Below, piece by piece: positions 1-8,562 of a DNA stretch of 64,000 bases. Within the stretch, counting starts at the first letter, position 1. Each line of letters opens with the position of its first letter. The stretch lies in contig JBPOIC010000009.1 of the NCBI GenBank assembly GCA_052034865.1, positions 23,254 through 87,253 on the forward strand. The letters run 5' to 3'. The position numbers were made by a program, and so were the translations under genes. The DNA is from JBPOIC01 sp052034865. GTDB lineage: Bacteria > UBA10199 > JADFYH01. The notes beneath the pieces are model-generated. The model did no database searches. It saw only the letters and a program-made list of their open reading frames with translations, and had not been told where the DNA came from.

Positions 1-2
1 AT

Positions 3-257
3 GAAAAAGAACATGTGACTCTTTTTATTCATAGGCATCCCGAGCGTTACCTGCGCGCAGGTGTCACCGATACACAGAATCACAGTCAGCATCGCTGGAC
101 CGTCGATACGCCGGAAGATTTTCAGCTCATTGAAAAAATACTCGAAGCCCTCTATCCCAAAAATCCTTTCTTTACTCTCAAAGATCTGCTCGCTTTATTG
201 CAAGAGCATCCGGAATGGCAGCAGATCAACGCCCATGTGGAGCAAAAGAAATATTGA
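3..257 (+). CDS. Cytidylyltransferase (SpsF/PseF-like), 3' end only
   Basis: This is the last ~84 codons of a gene that begins outside the window; the frame is open from base 3 with no stop. The visible part has the usual C-terminus of SpsF-type cytidylyltransferases: an EHVT segment, then a WTVDTPEDF motif, then a helical tail ending in a PEW-x-x-IN-HV stretch. These enzymes activate nonulosonic or related sugars as CMP derivatives. Next to pseG, pseI, pseC and pseB, the natural inference is CMP-pseudaminic acid synthetase (PseF role), but the catalytic N-terminal half is not visible. It runs opposite to the pse operon, and its 3' end overlaps the end of pseG by 32 bp. Confidence 0.75.
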   Translation, partial: EKEHVTLFIHRHPERYLRAGVTDTQNHSQHRWTVDTPEDFQLIEKILEALYPKNPFFTLKDLLALLQEHPEWQQINAHVEQKKY

Positions 258-1293
258 ATTCTTCATGGATGAACTCTGCGAGTCGCTGACTTCCCAACCC
301 ATCGATGAGCTTTGGTCCGTTTTCTGACATCTGTCTGAGATTCGCAGAATCGGCAATCAACTCTTTCATCTTCTCGATGATTTCAGCATCTTCGATCTGA
401 TCATACATTCCTAAAAAAATACCGCAGTTTTTCTTTTGGATTTCCTCTGCCGTTCCGCGCTGGTTGGTGTGTGTTGCCAGGATCACCAGAGGTCTTCCCA
501 GATAGAGGATCTCCTGTGCCGTCAGGCCTCCCGCTGTGATGACGATTTGGGATTTTTTGAGCAGAATGGGTAAGTCGTCAGGGTAGAGCAAAAGCTGAAT
601 GCGTGGATTTTCATCGGCCAGACGCTGAAGCTTGCCGATCGACTTGCACAGAGGTCCGGCAATGAGCTGGATCTTTTTCAGAGAATCCAGTGCGAGAAGG
701 AGACGCCCAACCCTTAAAGTCTGTTCTTCAGGGTCGGAGCCTCCAAAAGTCGCAGTAACTTCATCTGCCGCCGAGGAAAAATCCGGAGAGTTTTTTATCT
801 CGCTGGTGCTTTTTATAAAATCGTGACGCAGGGGAAAAAAGGCTGGGCCAATTTTTGAGTAAGGACGGCTGGGTCTTGGATAAATGGTTTTGGTGGCAGC
901 GATGCTGCCATTGATGTAGCCGGTAACGGGGTAGCTGACCTTTTCTCCATCATCATCGAAAGCAAGGATGGGAATTCGTGATTGCTTGCGAATGTGTGCG
1001 TAGTAATCGCGTGAAAGACGATAAGAATCGGTGATCAAAACCGAGCCTTTTCTTTTTTTAATCAACTGGAAAATTTCTTCTGCTTCCTCACTGCCACCAT
1101 CCTGGGAAACCAGATGCTGAACAAAAAAAGGTTTTGGGGCGAGGAGATTTTCGACGCTATCGGCAGATAAGATGAATGTAATCTGAATATTTGGGGTCGA
1201 TTCCCAGAGGGCTCGGGCAAAAGTATAGCAGCGTGATAAATGCCCGAATCCTACTTCTGCATTGGCCTCTGTATGAAAAAAGATTTCCCCCAT
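226..1293 (-). CDS. pseG: UDP-2,4-diacetamido-2,4,6-trideoxy-beta-L-altropyranose hydrolase
   Basis: 355 residues, the usual PseG size. The N-terminus carries the GFGHLSRC motif; His18 matches the catalytic His17 of Campylobacter PseG. A FDDDGE segment (~residues 105-110) and a C-terminal GGLTAQE-type glycosyltransferase-B nucleotide site (~residue 255) follow. PseG removes UDP from the PseB/C/H product to give the free sugar used by PseI. It is the last gene of the minus-strand pse operon. The start at 1293 has an AAGGAT Shine-Dalgarno about 8 bp upstream and lies 3 bp after the preceding stop. Its 3' end overlaps the convergent cytidylyltransferase. Confidence 0.9.
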   Translation of the reverse strand: MGEIFFHTEANAEVGFGHLSRCYTFARALWESTPNIQITFILSADSVENLLAPKPFFVQHLVSQDGGSEEAEEIFQLIKKRKGSVLITDSYRLSRDYYAHIRKQSRIPILAFDDDGEKVSYPVTGYINGSIAATKTIYPRPSRPYSKIGPAFFPLRHDFIKSTSEIKNSPDFSSAADEVTATFGGSDPEEQTLRVGRLLLALDSLKKIQLIAGPLCKSIGKLQRLADENPRIQLLLYPDDLPILLKKSQIVITAGGLTAQEILYLGRPLVILATHTNQRGTAEEIQKKNCGIFLGMYDQIEDAEIIEKMKELIADSANLRQMSENGPKLIDGLGSQRLAEFIHEEFNISFAPHGR

Positions 1294-1296
1294 AGA

Positions 1297-1965
1297 TTAA
1301 TCCTTACGGCATAAAAAGTTCCAGGTCGCTAAACGAAAATTCTCGTGAGGAATAAGAGTCTCGATGATTTTGTGTTCCAGACGTTCAAAGACAAAAGAAG
1401 AAAACAGGTCCTGAAGATGAGGCTGATCTGAAAAGTGGACAGCCCCCACACTCGAAAAGGGGCCCGATGTAAAATCTTTTCGGGTATTGGAATCAAGATG
1501 GGTCTGTGCTTTTTCGAATTCTGAATGATGGGTCGAAAACCAGTCAATTCCAAGATATTTTCCACCCGGATTGAGATGTGCGTGGCAGTTTGCCAGGGTT
1601 TTACGAATTGCTGCGGTCGTGTTGTGAGTGAGAGAGGAACGATCGACAATCAGGTCAAAGGTAAAATCGAAAGGAATTCCTTCGGTAAAATCGCCCGCGA
1701 CAAGCTGATTTTTAAGATCCGGAAAGCGGTCTTTCAGTTTTTCAACGATGTGAGGACTTCCTTCGATGGCGTAGTATCGAACCCCAAGATTTTTAAAAAA
1801 AGAAATATTCGCCCCTGCCCCGCAACCCAGCTCCAAAACAGTGGTCTCTGCACTCAAAGGTCTGGCAAAGCGCATCACAAAGCTCACCACCTCCGACCAT
1901 GGATAAATGCTCATCTGTTGCGAGGCCTGATAAATCTGATCCCATTCTTTGGAAAAACCCATGGA
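1297..1965 (-). CDS. Class I SAM-dependent methyltransferase
   Basis: 222 residues with a Rossmann methyltransferase fold. The SAM-binding LELGCGAGAN motif is near residue 45, and an acidic end of strand 2 (AIEGSPH) follows. The start at 1965 (MGFSKEWD) was chosen over the upstream ATG at 1992 because AAGGAG lies 7 bp before it. The gene sits between the TylF-like gene and pseG in the sugar operon, so a sugar substrate, perhaps O-methylation of the nonulosonic acid, is an inference; the acceptor cannot be read from sequence. Confidence 0.75.
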   Translation of the reverse strand, partial: SMGFSKEWDQIYQASQQMSIYPWSEVVSFVMRFARPLSAETTVLELGCGAGANISFFKNLGVRYYAIEGSPHIVEKLKDRFPDLKNQLVAGDFTEGIPFDFTFDLIVDRSSLTHNTTAAIRKTLANCHAHLNPGGKYLGIDWFSTHHSEFEKAQTHLDSNTRKDFTSGPFSSVGAVHFSDQPHLQDLFSSFVFERLEHKIIETLIPHENFRLATWNFLCRKD

Positions 1966-1995
1966 AGTCTCCTTCAGGAATTTTAAATCCATTGT

Positions 1996-2679
1996 TTACA
2001 ACTGAATGAACGAGATATTGGGCTCGAATTCAAAACATTCGATGCGGTGCTGATTCAGACTCAGCTTTTCAAGCAGGGCCTGCGTTTCGCCCGGCCAGTC
2101 CGGATTGTTGATTTCATCGAAGGCCAAAATAGCGCCTTTGGGCATAAGAGGCAGAAAATATTTGAGAGCGGTTTGGGTAGGTTCGTAGATATCAAAATCC
2201 AGATAAAGAAGGGATACCAGAAGGTGTTTGTTTTTTTCTACATAAGCAGGGATTGTTTGATTGGCATCTCCTTTGACCAGTTCGATTTTGGGGATGTGAT
2301 TGATGAAACGATTGGTATCGAATTCGGCAATTACGGCCTGCATTTCATCATAGACCGGATAGCTTTCCCCAAACATGCCTTCTTTGACCTCCGGATTCCT
2401 TCGGTCAATCGCCTGCACACTGGGAAATCCTTCAAAGGTATCAAAACCAATAATCTTTCGATGATAATTATAGGGTTCCAGAGTTGCGGATATCTTGGCC
2501 CAGCTCATCACTCCCCCTCCCTGATGAACTCCGCATTCGACGATGCTTCCCTTGATGGGTAGCTGGCGCCTGAAAATTTCATAGTAGGCCATGAAACGGG
2601 CCAGCGTCTGCCGTCGGACATACTTGGAAAAGTTGGCAAGCTTCTTATCAGTGGGACAGGTGGATTGATCAAAAATCAT
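1996..2679 (-). CDS. TylF/MycF-type sugar O-methyltransferase
   Basis: 227 residues. It resembles macrocin-O-methyltransferase (TylF) family proteins: VECGVHQGGG as the SAM loop (~residue 47), the GFDTFEGFP motif (~residue 78) typical of the family, and LLYLDFDIYEPT with acidic metal ligands (~residue 160). These are metal-dependent O-methyltransferases acting on deoxysugars. The start overlaps the wbqC stop as ATGA with CAGGAG just upstream, so the two genes are translationally coupled. With the other methyltransferase it suggests that the operon makes a methylated derivative of pseudaminic acid (inference). Confidence 0.8.
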   Translation of the reverse strand: MIFDQSTCPTDKKLANFSKYVRRQTLARFMAYYEIFRRQLPIKGSIVECGVHQGGGVMSWAKISATLEPYNYHRKIIGFDTFEGFPSVQAIDRRNPEVKEGMFGESYPVYDEMQAVIAEFDTNRFINHIPKIELVKGDANQTIPAYVEKNKHLLVSLLYLDFDIYEPTQTALKYFLPLMPKGAILAFDEINNPDWPGETQALLEKLSLNQHRIECFEFEPNISFIQL

Positions 2680-3413
2680 ATTGTCTCCTGTTTTAGCCAG
2701 GCTGCTGGCGCTTTTTTCAGATAACGAATATTTCCCTCAAAAAGAATTTCTGAACTGCGAGAACCAGCATTGAACAAAAGATCCAGTGCGCTCATGTAAG
2801 GAAGAAATTCACCATGGAGCTGAGAATAGGTTGGATGATGATAGTCCTGAAAATAAACCTCGATGTTCTTTTCATGAAACGAAGCGACATCGGCATAATC
2901 TTTTCCTTGTGCTCCAAAGATGTAATGTGTCGCTTTGAGTTGCACACACATATCCAAAACCAGATCTGATTTTTTCCCCTGAAAATTAAAATCTGAGGCC
3001 TTGACGATGGGGCGCTCCAGACCGAAGCATTTTAAAAAGTAACTCAATATTTCCAGATTAAGATCCGAAAGAAAGATCAGATCCGTTCGGCGCAAAATCT
3101 GATCAAGAGCTGGAAAATATTGATGAAAAAAGGGCGCTTTCTGATAGGCAAGCTGGATGGATTTTAAGTGCTTGCGCCGCCAGTCTCCAGAAATGATTTT
3201 CACCTCTGAAATGATTTTTTCAAAGTGATTTTTTGATTCGACAGGAACGGTCAGCCAGATTTCTCCAGTATTGGTTTTGATCTTGTTGCGGTTGTTAAAA
3301 TCTTTCGTTTGATATTGCACGATATCAAACCAGCAGAATTGATCGGCCAGGGCGATTTTATGAATCAGTCCCAGCCACGGCAAATAAACCGGTTGATGTG
3401 CGGTAAGGATCAT
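2676..3413 (-). CDS. WbqC-like protein
   Basis: 245 residues, matching WbqC family proteins: the N-terminal HQPxYLPWLG motif (residues ~6-15), then FDIVQYQTKDF-NRNKIK (~residues 29-46) and a later GAQGKDYAD segment. WbqC-like genes recur in O-antigen and sugar-modification clusters, often beside DegT-type aminotransferases. The biochemical role is not firmly established, though a part in amino-sugar acylation or amino-acid decoration is often suspected. ATGA overlaps at both ends place it inside the pse operon. Confidence 0.75.
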   Translation of the reverse strand: MILTAHQPVYLPWLGLIHKIALADQFCWFDIVQYQTKDFNNRNKIKTNTGEIWLTVPVESKNHFEKIISEVKIISGDWRRKHLKSIQLAYQKAPFFHQYFPALDQILRRTDLIFLSDLNLEILSYFLKCFGLERPIVKASDFNFQGKKSDLVLDMCVQLKATHYIFGAQGKDYADVASFHEKNIEVYFQDYHHPTYSQLHGEFLPYMSALDLLFNAGSRSSEILFEGNIRYLKKAPAAWLKQETI

Positions 3414-4420
3414 AATTGATTCAGGGCTTTAATGATGGTTTCCACCTCACGGGGGGTGAGTGAAGGGTAAATCGGTACCGAGACCGTGGATCTTGAAAAA
3501 TGCAGAGCCCTGGGAAAAGGCTTTGCCAGAAGCTCCCAATCTTCGATTGGAACAATGGCCTGAATTTTTTTTTGTTTGAGTCTCTGCAGAACCTTTTCGG
3601 GCCGGGATGTCCGGAAAACAGCCCGATATCGAACTGGAGATATTTCGATTTTCTCTTCACGTACCCACGCAAGGTCTGTTTTCAGGTACGCTTTAAAAAT
3701 CTGTTCACGTTTTTTTAAAAAACGGGGGAGTTGTTTGAGCTGGGTGCGACCGACTGCCGCCTGCAAATCTGTCATCTGAAAATTGAAACGGGGTCTGTCT
3801 TTTCGTTGCATATCAAAAAGCCGGTAGTCGCGTATCCATTCAATAGGAGCTTTGTGACGCGAAACCACTGCCCCTCCCTGTCCTCCGCTCGTCATCAATT
3901 TCGTCGCATAAAATGAAAAAACTCCCAGATCTCCCTGAAGCCCCGCATGTACTCCGTTTACCTTTGCCCCGAGGGCCTGAGCGCAGTCCTCTATCACGGA
4001 AATTCCATTCAGTTCGGACAACTCCGTTGGAATTCCAAAAAGGTGAGGCACAATTGCAATCTCAGGAGATTTCTTTTCAAGCATTGCCAGATCAAGATTG
4101 GGTTGTGATTCAGCAATGTCCAGGAACACTTCTTTTCCTTGAGCCATGCGCACGGCATGGCGAAGCGCAGAACAGGCATAAACGGGCATTCCAATTTTTT
4201 TATGCGAAGCATTTAAGGCTAAAAGTGACAGATAAAGCGCTGCAGTTCCGCTTGAAACTGCAACGGCATGTCCTCTTGGAATTTTCAAAAAATCGCACAA
4301 GTCATTCTCAAAGCCCTCCACTTCATTTCCCTGGGCCAGCCATCCCGAGCGCAGAACCCGACAGGCGGCCCTTTCTTCGTAAATTCCAATTGTAAGACGG
4401 TTATGAGGAATCAGATTCAA
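3410..4420 (-). CDS. DegT/DnrJ/EryC1/StrS-family sugar aminotransferase (second in operon)
   Basis: 336 residues. It carries the family hallmarks: SSGTAALYLSLLAL phosphate-binding loop (~residue 56), VIEDCAQALGA with the PLP-contacting Asp (~residue 143) and FSFYATK with the Schiff-base lysine (~residue 174). It is distinct from PseC, so the operon encodes two PLP aminotransferases. The start is TTG, overlapping the acyltransferase stop as TTGA, with AAGGGG 6 bp upstream. Its substrate could be another keto-sugar or a modification of the nonulosonic acid; sequence alone does not settle this. Confidence 0.8.
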   Translation of the reverse strand: MNLIPHNRLTIGIYEERAACRVLRSGWLAQGNEVEGFENDLCDFLKIPRGHAVAVSSGTAALYLSLLALNASHKKIGMPVYACSALRHAVRMAQGKEVFLDIAESQPNLDLAMLEKKSPEIAIVPHLFGIPTELSELNGISVIEDCAQALGAKVNGVHAGLQGDLGVFSFYATKLMTSGGQGGAVVSRHKAPIEWIRDYRLFDMQRKDRPRFNFQMTDLQAAVGRTQLKQLPRFLKKREQIFKAYLKTDLAWVREEKIEISPVRYRAVFRTSRPEKVLQRLKQKKIQAIVPIEDWELLAKPFPRALHFSRSTVSVPIYPSLTPREVETIIKALNQL

Positions 4421-4887
4421 ATTTTCCCCTTGGATTTTTTTTTGCTTAATATTTGCTTTCGGTAATAGCCCGGTTTGAGCTGCATGGGATTTCCGATGAC
4501 GAGAGAGTAAGGAGGAATGCGCACACCTTCGACAACGGTTCCTGCAGCCACGACACTGTGATGACCGATGTGTGCCCCGCCTTTAATGACCGAATGGGAT
4601 CCGACAAAAACAGATTTTCCCAGCACGATCGACTTGCGATCAATTTTATTCTGAAGTCCCACACATTTTTTGTGAGAGTCGGCACAGTTGATCGAGACGA
4701 ATGAAGCGATATCGCACCCTTCTCCAATGACCACTTTGGACAGGTGTGCATTCACCTCTGACATTCCCCCAATATAAACATTTTTGCCGATGCGGGGTTT
4801 TCCATGGATCCAAACCAAAGGATGAAAACGGTTGGATGGAAAATCCAGATGCTTTTCAAATAGCTTCCTAAATTGCCTGGATGTCAT
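4417..4887 (-). CDS. Hexapeptide-repeat (left-handed beta-helix) acyltransferase
   Basis: 156 residues dominated by hexapeptide repeats ([LIV]-G-x4), such as IGKNVYIGG and VLGKSVFVGS-HSVIKGGAHIGHHSVVAAGTVV, followed by the IPPYSLVIGNP terminus common in sugar acetyltransferases. The start at 4887 was chosen over 4902 because it forms an ATGA overlap with the pseI stop and has GGGGAG 7 bp upstream. No GNAT-type PseH is visible in the operon. This enzyme may supply the missing N-acetylation or add another acyl group; both readings are inference. Confidence 0.75.
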   Translation of the reverse strand: MTSRQFRKLFEKHLDFPSNRFHPLVWIHGKPRIGKNVYIGGMSEVNAHLSKVVIGEGCDIASFVSINCADSHKKCVGLQNKIDRKSIVLGKSVFVGSHSVIKGGAHIGHHSVVAAGTVVEGVRIPPYSLVIGNPMQLKPGYYRKQILSKKKSKGKI

Positions 4888-5936
4888 CCGAAATCTCCCC
4901 ATGTCAGTGTCTGTCCTTTTGCGATGGGCTTTTGGGCCTGAAGACCGAGAATTTTTTCAAGCAGAGACGGAGGCAGCCCGCTTCCCGGGCGTCTTAAGGC
5001 CAGGTTTTCTTCTGAAAGCGCTTCTCCTGGCGGGATGTTTTTTAAGGCAACGATACTGCGTCGGGCCAGAATACGCATTTTTTCTTCTTCAGCGGTGGGT
5101 CGAATCTGCGCACATCCTAACATGCGAAAGGCCGTGCGAATGGAGTGTACCCAGTTTTTCAATCCCTGTGGATCTTCAGAAAAGGCATGATCCGGACCTC
5201 GCAGGTCATGGCTTAGGGTAAAATGTTTTTCAAAAAAACATCCTCCCAAACTCACAGCGAGAGAAGAGGCCAATGGCCCTTCGGTATGATCAGAAAATCC
5301 GATGGGGATTTGAGGATAGGTCTGCTGGAGGGTTTTGATCTTAAGCAGATTCACATCCTGAATGGGTGTTGGATATTGAGACGTACAGGCAAGAAGCAAA
5401 GTTGGATATCCTCGAAAAGTGCCAATCGCCTCGAGGGCCTGGTCGATTTCCGCAAGGGTTGCCATCCCGGAAGAAATAATCAGGGGAAGAGAGGTTTTTG
5501 CATAGTGTTTGAGCAGGGGAGTGTGGATCAAATCATCGGATCCAATCTTGATCGCACTGACGCCGACTTCGAGAAGGATTTTTAAATCACTGGGATTTTG
5601 GGGCGTGGAAAGGAAGACCAGTTTTTTTTCTTCGCAGCGTTTTTTAAGTTGAGGCCAGGCGGATAAGGGCAATTCGCATCGCTTGAACATCGCATGCATG
5701 GATTCAGTGATTTCTTTTCCCTGGGAATGATAAGTCCACTTCAGATTTTGATCGGAAAGAATTTCATCGGCCTGAAATGTCTGAAACTTTACGGCATCGA
5801 CACCCGCATCATGAGCAATCTCGATCATCTCCAGGGCCTTTTCAATCTCTCCATTGTGATTGATTCCGACCTCCGCGACGATAAAGGGAGGAAGCCCGTG
5901 CCCAATCTGCCGATCCTCAATTTTAACCCAACTCAT
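4884..5936 (-). CDS. pseI: Pseudaminic acid synthase (NeuB family)
   Basis: 350 residues. The N-terminal NeuB TIM barrel includes FIVAEVGINHNG (~residues 18-29), DAVKFQTF (~residue 46), KIGSDD and GFSDHTEG. A C-terminal SAF (antifreeze-like) domain spans ~residues 290-350. The enzyme condenses the PseG product with phosphoenolpyruvate to form pseudaminic acid. The start at MSWVKIEDR (5936) is preferred over an upstream ATG because family members begin there and AAAGGAT precedes it. The gene overlaps the end of pseC by 14 bp. Legionaminic or sialic synthases are close relatives; the pseB/pseC/pseG neighbours favour PseI. Confidence 0.9.
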   Translation of the reverse strand: MSWVKIEDRQIGHGLPPFIVAEVGINHNGEIEKALEMIEIAHDAGVDAVKFQTFQADEILSDQNLKWTYHSQGKEITESMHAMFKRCELPLSAWPQLKKRCEEKKLVFLSTPQNPSDLKILLEVGVSAIKIGSDDLIHTPLLKHYAKTSLPLIISSGMATLAEIDQALEAIGTFRGYPTLLLACTSQYPTPIQDVNLLKIKTLQQTYPQIPIGFSDHTEGPLASSLAVSLGGCFFEKHFTLSHDLRGPDHAFSEDPQGLKNWVHSIRTAFRMLGCAQIRPTAEEEKMRILARRSIVALKNIPPGEALSEENLALRRPGSGLPPSLLEKILGLQAQKPIAKGQTLTWGDFG

Positions 5937-7140
5937 AAAGACCGATCCTTTCTTTTCTCGCAGAGAGGTTGACCGCAACATCTTCGTAGGGAGCCAGTAA
6001 GTCCCGCAGAAGTTCAAGGAAACGATCTTGATCTTTTTGATTTAAACCTGGGTAGAGGGGAATGGAGAGGGCTGTCCGAAAATAATTTTCTGCCTGAGGA
6101 AAATGCTGGGGCGAAACCGAGAAGTGCTGCTGGTAGTAGGGATGTCGATAAATCGGAATATAATGCAATTGGCAGAAAAATCCTGCCGCCCTCAATTTTT
6201 GAAAAATCAAATCGCGCGGCACCTGCTCTTCAAATTTGAGAATGCAAAGATGATGGGAAGACAGGTGAGGTTCTGAAGGAAGCAACAGTTTTACCAGAGA
6301 CTGATTTTTAAGCTGTTCCTGATAATATAGAAACTGCTCGCGTCTTGCGGCGATAAACTGATCGAGTTTTTTAATCTGTGAAAGTCCGAGCGCTGACTGA
6401 ACTTCGGTCAGTCGGTAATTCCAGCCCAGATCTTCCATTTCGTAATACCAGCCTGGACGGCCTTCTTCGGGCTGGGGATGATAAACTCCATGATTTCTGA
6501 AGGATTTTAATTTTCGGTAATAGCCTTCGTCGTTGGTGGTTACCATTCCTCCTTCGAGCGTGGTGATGGATTTGACAGGATGAAAACTGAAAACCGTCAT
6601 ATCACTATATTCGCAGGAGCCGATTTTGGTTTCCTGTCCCGTCTTTGGATCTTTGATGCCTGCTCCGAGGGCATGGCAGCCATCTTCGATAATTTTCAGA
6701 TGATAGCGTTGCGCAAGCTCGGCCAGTTTGGGCATGTTGACGGGTGCTCCTGCAAAATGAACCGGCAGAATGACCCGCGTTTTTTCATTGATGCCGGATT
6801 CTAGCCTATCCACATCCAACAGCGGCAACCCTTCCTGAACATCCGAAAAACGCGGCTTGGCTCCAACGTATAGAAGACAATTGGCGGTTGCCAGAAAAGA
6901 GATCGGAGTTGTGATCCCTTCTTCATTTTTTTTAAGACCCAGGACGTGACAGGCCCCATGGAGAGCCGCAGTTCCATTTGAAAAAGCGATCGCAAACCGC
7001 GCTCCACAATAGTTCGCCACCTGTCGCTCAAATTCTGCAAGCAAAGGTCCCTGGGTGAGCAGACGGCCTCTTAAGGCTTCGGTAACCGCTCGAATATCAT
7101 CATCTTCAATGAGTTGCCGACTGTAGGGGATATCCTGCAT
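5923..7140 (-). CDS. pseC: UDP-4-amino-4,6-dideoxy-N-acetyl-beta-L-altrosamine transaminase
   Basis: 405 residues from the start MQDIPYSRQ at 7140, where PseC proteins normally begin; a longer frame to 7203 would overlap pseB by ~98 bp. It is a PLP aminotransferase of the DegT family: AFSNGTAALHGA loop (~residue 53), IIEDGCHALGA (~residue 155) and SFHPVK-S-TTLEGG with the catalytic lysine at ~189. PseC transfers an amino group from glutamate to C4 of the PseB product. It overlaps pseB by 35 bp and pseI by 14 bp. Confidence 0.9.
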   Translation of the reverse strand: MQDIPYSRQLIEDDDIRAVTEALRGRLLTQGPLLAEFERQVANYCGARFAIAFSNGTAALHGACHVLGLKKNEEGITTPISFLATANCLLYVGAKPRFSDVQEGLPLLDVDRLESGINEKTRVILPVHFAGAPVNMPKLAELAQRYHLKIIEDGCHALGAGIKDPKTGQETKIGSCEYSDMTVFSFHPVKSITTLEGGMVTTNDEGYYRKLKSFRNHGVYHPQPEEGRPGWYYEMEDLGWNYRLTEVQSALGLSQIKKLDQFIAARREQFLYYQEQLKNQSLVKLLLPSEPHLSSHHLCILKFEEQVPRDLIFQKLRAAGFFCQLHYIPIYRHPYYQQHFSVSPQHFPQAENYFRTALSIPLYPGLNQKDQDRFLELLRDLLAPYEDVAVNLSARKERIGLYELG

Positions 7141-8197
7141 TTGGGATCCGTTCAGTAAGGGTGGATGGAGAAGAGCCGTAGGTGTGAGAGTCGTGTGGAT
7201 CAAAAAGAAGATTTTCTTTTTTCAGCAGGGCTTCGATCTCGGGTACTGAAAGCCAGATTGAGTTGGTATTACTGGCATAGGTGAAATCCTCATCGCATTT
7301 TATGGCATGATAGCCATTGTCTGCGACGTAATGGTTTTGATCCCACCATTGAAAAGGAGGTTGGATAATGTAGAAATCTGAAAATTCGAGTGCGTTGCGG
7401 GCATCTTCCTGCGGAATCATAACCTCATGGAGTTTTTCACCAGGTCGAATACCGGTGGTTTCCCACTTGCATTCTGGGGCAATCGCTTTAGCCACATCTA
7501 CAATATAAGCACTGGGAATTTTTGGAACAAAAATCTCACCTCCCTGCATAAGCCCGAGGCACCGGATTACAAAGTCGACTCCATCGGTAAGTGTAATCAG
7601 AAAGCGGGTCATCCGAAGATCGGTAAGAGGTAGGATACCGCTGTTTCGTTTTCTTAAGAAAAGGGGAACGACACTGCCTCGGCTTCCCACCACGTTCCCG
7701 TAGCGTACGACCGAAAAACGTGTCGGACGACCTCCAGCGAGATGATTGGCAGAGATAAAAAGCTTGTCGGAGCATAGTTTTGTCGCTCCGTAAAGATTGA
7801 TGGGATTGGCAGCTTTATCTGTCGAGAGGGCAATCACTTTCGAGACGCCGCAATCGATCGCTGCAGAGATGATATTATATGCGCCGATAATATTCGTTCG
7901 GACGGCTTCAAAAGGATTGTATTCAATCGCTGGAACCTGCTTGAGGGCCGCTGCATGGATGACGATATCAACTCCATACAGGGCGCGTCGCAATCGATCG
8001 AGATCCCGAACATCCCCTATAAAATAGCGCAGGCAGGGATGGTCGAAGCGCTCATGCATCATCGACTGCTTTAATTCATCCCGGCTGAAAATGATAATGC
8101 GCTGGGGTTCAAACCGTCTCAGAATCGTTTCGACACATTTTTGTCCAAAAGATCCCGTCCCACCCGTGATCAGAATTGTTTTCCCATTCAGATTCAT
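7106..8197 (-). CDS. pseB: UDP-N-acetylglucosamine 4,6-dehydratase (inverting)
   Basis: 363 residues. It is an extended SDR: TGGTGSFG dinucleotide loop (~residues 11-18), HAAALKQVP (~residue 85, typical of PseB/FlaA1) and catalytic YGATK (~residues 135-139). It catalyses the first step of pseudaminic acid synthesis, C4 oxidation, C6 dehydration and C5 inversion of UDP-GlcNAc. It is about 30 residues longer than the usual ~330, with the excess at the C-terminus. It is the first gene of the minus-strand operon and has a strong sigma-54-type promoter 48-64 bp upstream. Confidence 0.92.
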   Translation of the reverse strand: MNLNGKTILITGGTGSFGQKCVETILRRFEPQRIIIFSRDELKQSMMHERFDHPCLRYFIGDVRDLDRLRRALYGVDIVIHAAALKQVPAIEYNPFEAVRTNIIGAYNIISAAIDCGVSKVIALSTDKAANPINLYGATKLCSDKLFISANHLAGGRPTRFSVVRYGNVVGSRGSVVPLFLRKRNSGILPLTDLRMTRFLITLTDGVDFVIRCLGLMQGGEIFVPKIPSAYIVDVAKAIAPECKWETTGIRPGEKLHEVMIPQEDARNALEFSDFYIIQPPFQWWDQNHYVADNGYHAIKCDEDFTYASNTNSIWLSVPEIEALLKKENLLFDPHDSHTYGSSPSTLTERIPNAGYPLQSATH

Positions 8198-8244
8198 AAA
8201 ATCTCTCCTTATTGAAGGTGTGCGATTCGGGTTTGCTCTATATT

Positions 8245-8261
8245 AAGCAAGACAGATGCCA
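8245..8261 (-). promoter_or_regulatory. Sigma-54 promoter for the pse operon
   Basis: Read on the minus strand, the sequence is TGGCATCTGTCTTGCTT. It matches the sigma-54 consensus (TGGCACG-N4-TTGCW) with exact GG-N10-GC spacing. The predicted transcript start is near 8235, giving a 5' leader of about 37 nt before pseB. The first eight bases are identical to those of the site at 62.03 kb. Confidence 0.7.
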
Positions 8262-8509
8262 GCTTTTCGAAAGAAACATGAAAGGGCGTTAACGATTTGA
8301 ATCTGTGCATTAAATCCGCATTTTTAGCTTTTTAACTGTGTTTCACCTCAAGGTTGGATGGGGAAAATTTTTCCCATTTACCTACTTCTCCACACGGGTC
8401 TTTCCTGCCTGAAGATAAGGTAATATTTTCCTGAATGAACTTCCCTCCTGTTGCTTCCTTTTTTGTTAACTTGCCGGAATTTATGTGCCTTTCAAAAAAA
8501 CTCTCCTGC

Positions 8510-8525
8510 AGGAACGCAAATTGCT
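8510..8525 (+). promoter_or_regulatory. Sigma-54 promoter for the flagellar operon
   Basis: The sequence AGGAACGCAAATTGCT has GG-N10-GC spacing, the ACG after GG and a complete TTGCT -12 element; only the T before GG is replaced by A. The predicted transcript start is near 8536, which removes the upstream ATG at 8551 as a credible start and leaves the GGAGG at 8553-8557 as the ribosome site for flgB. Confidence 0.7.
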
Positions 8526-8562
8526 TATGTCTTAAACCAAAGATTCAGTCATGGAGGATATG

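Larger units (their letters stand above)
8198..8562. other. Divergent intergenic region between pseB and flgB
   Basis: This ~365 bp AT-rich stretch has no convincing gene. It holds the two outward-facing sigma-54 sites (8245-8261 minus, 8510-8525 plus), about 250 bp apart. A distance of this order can accommodate enhancer-binding sites shared by both promoters, but I could not assign an operator by eye. Confidence 0.6.
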
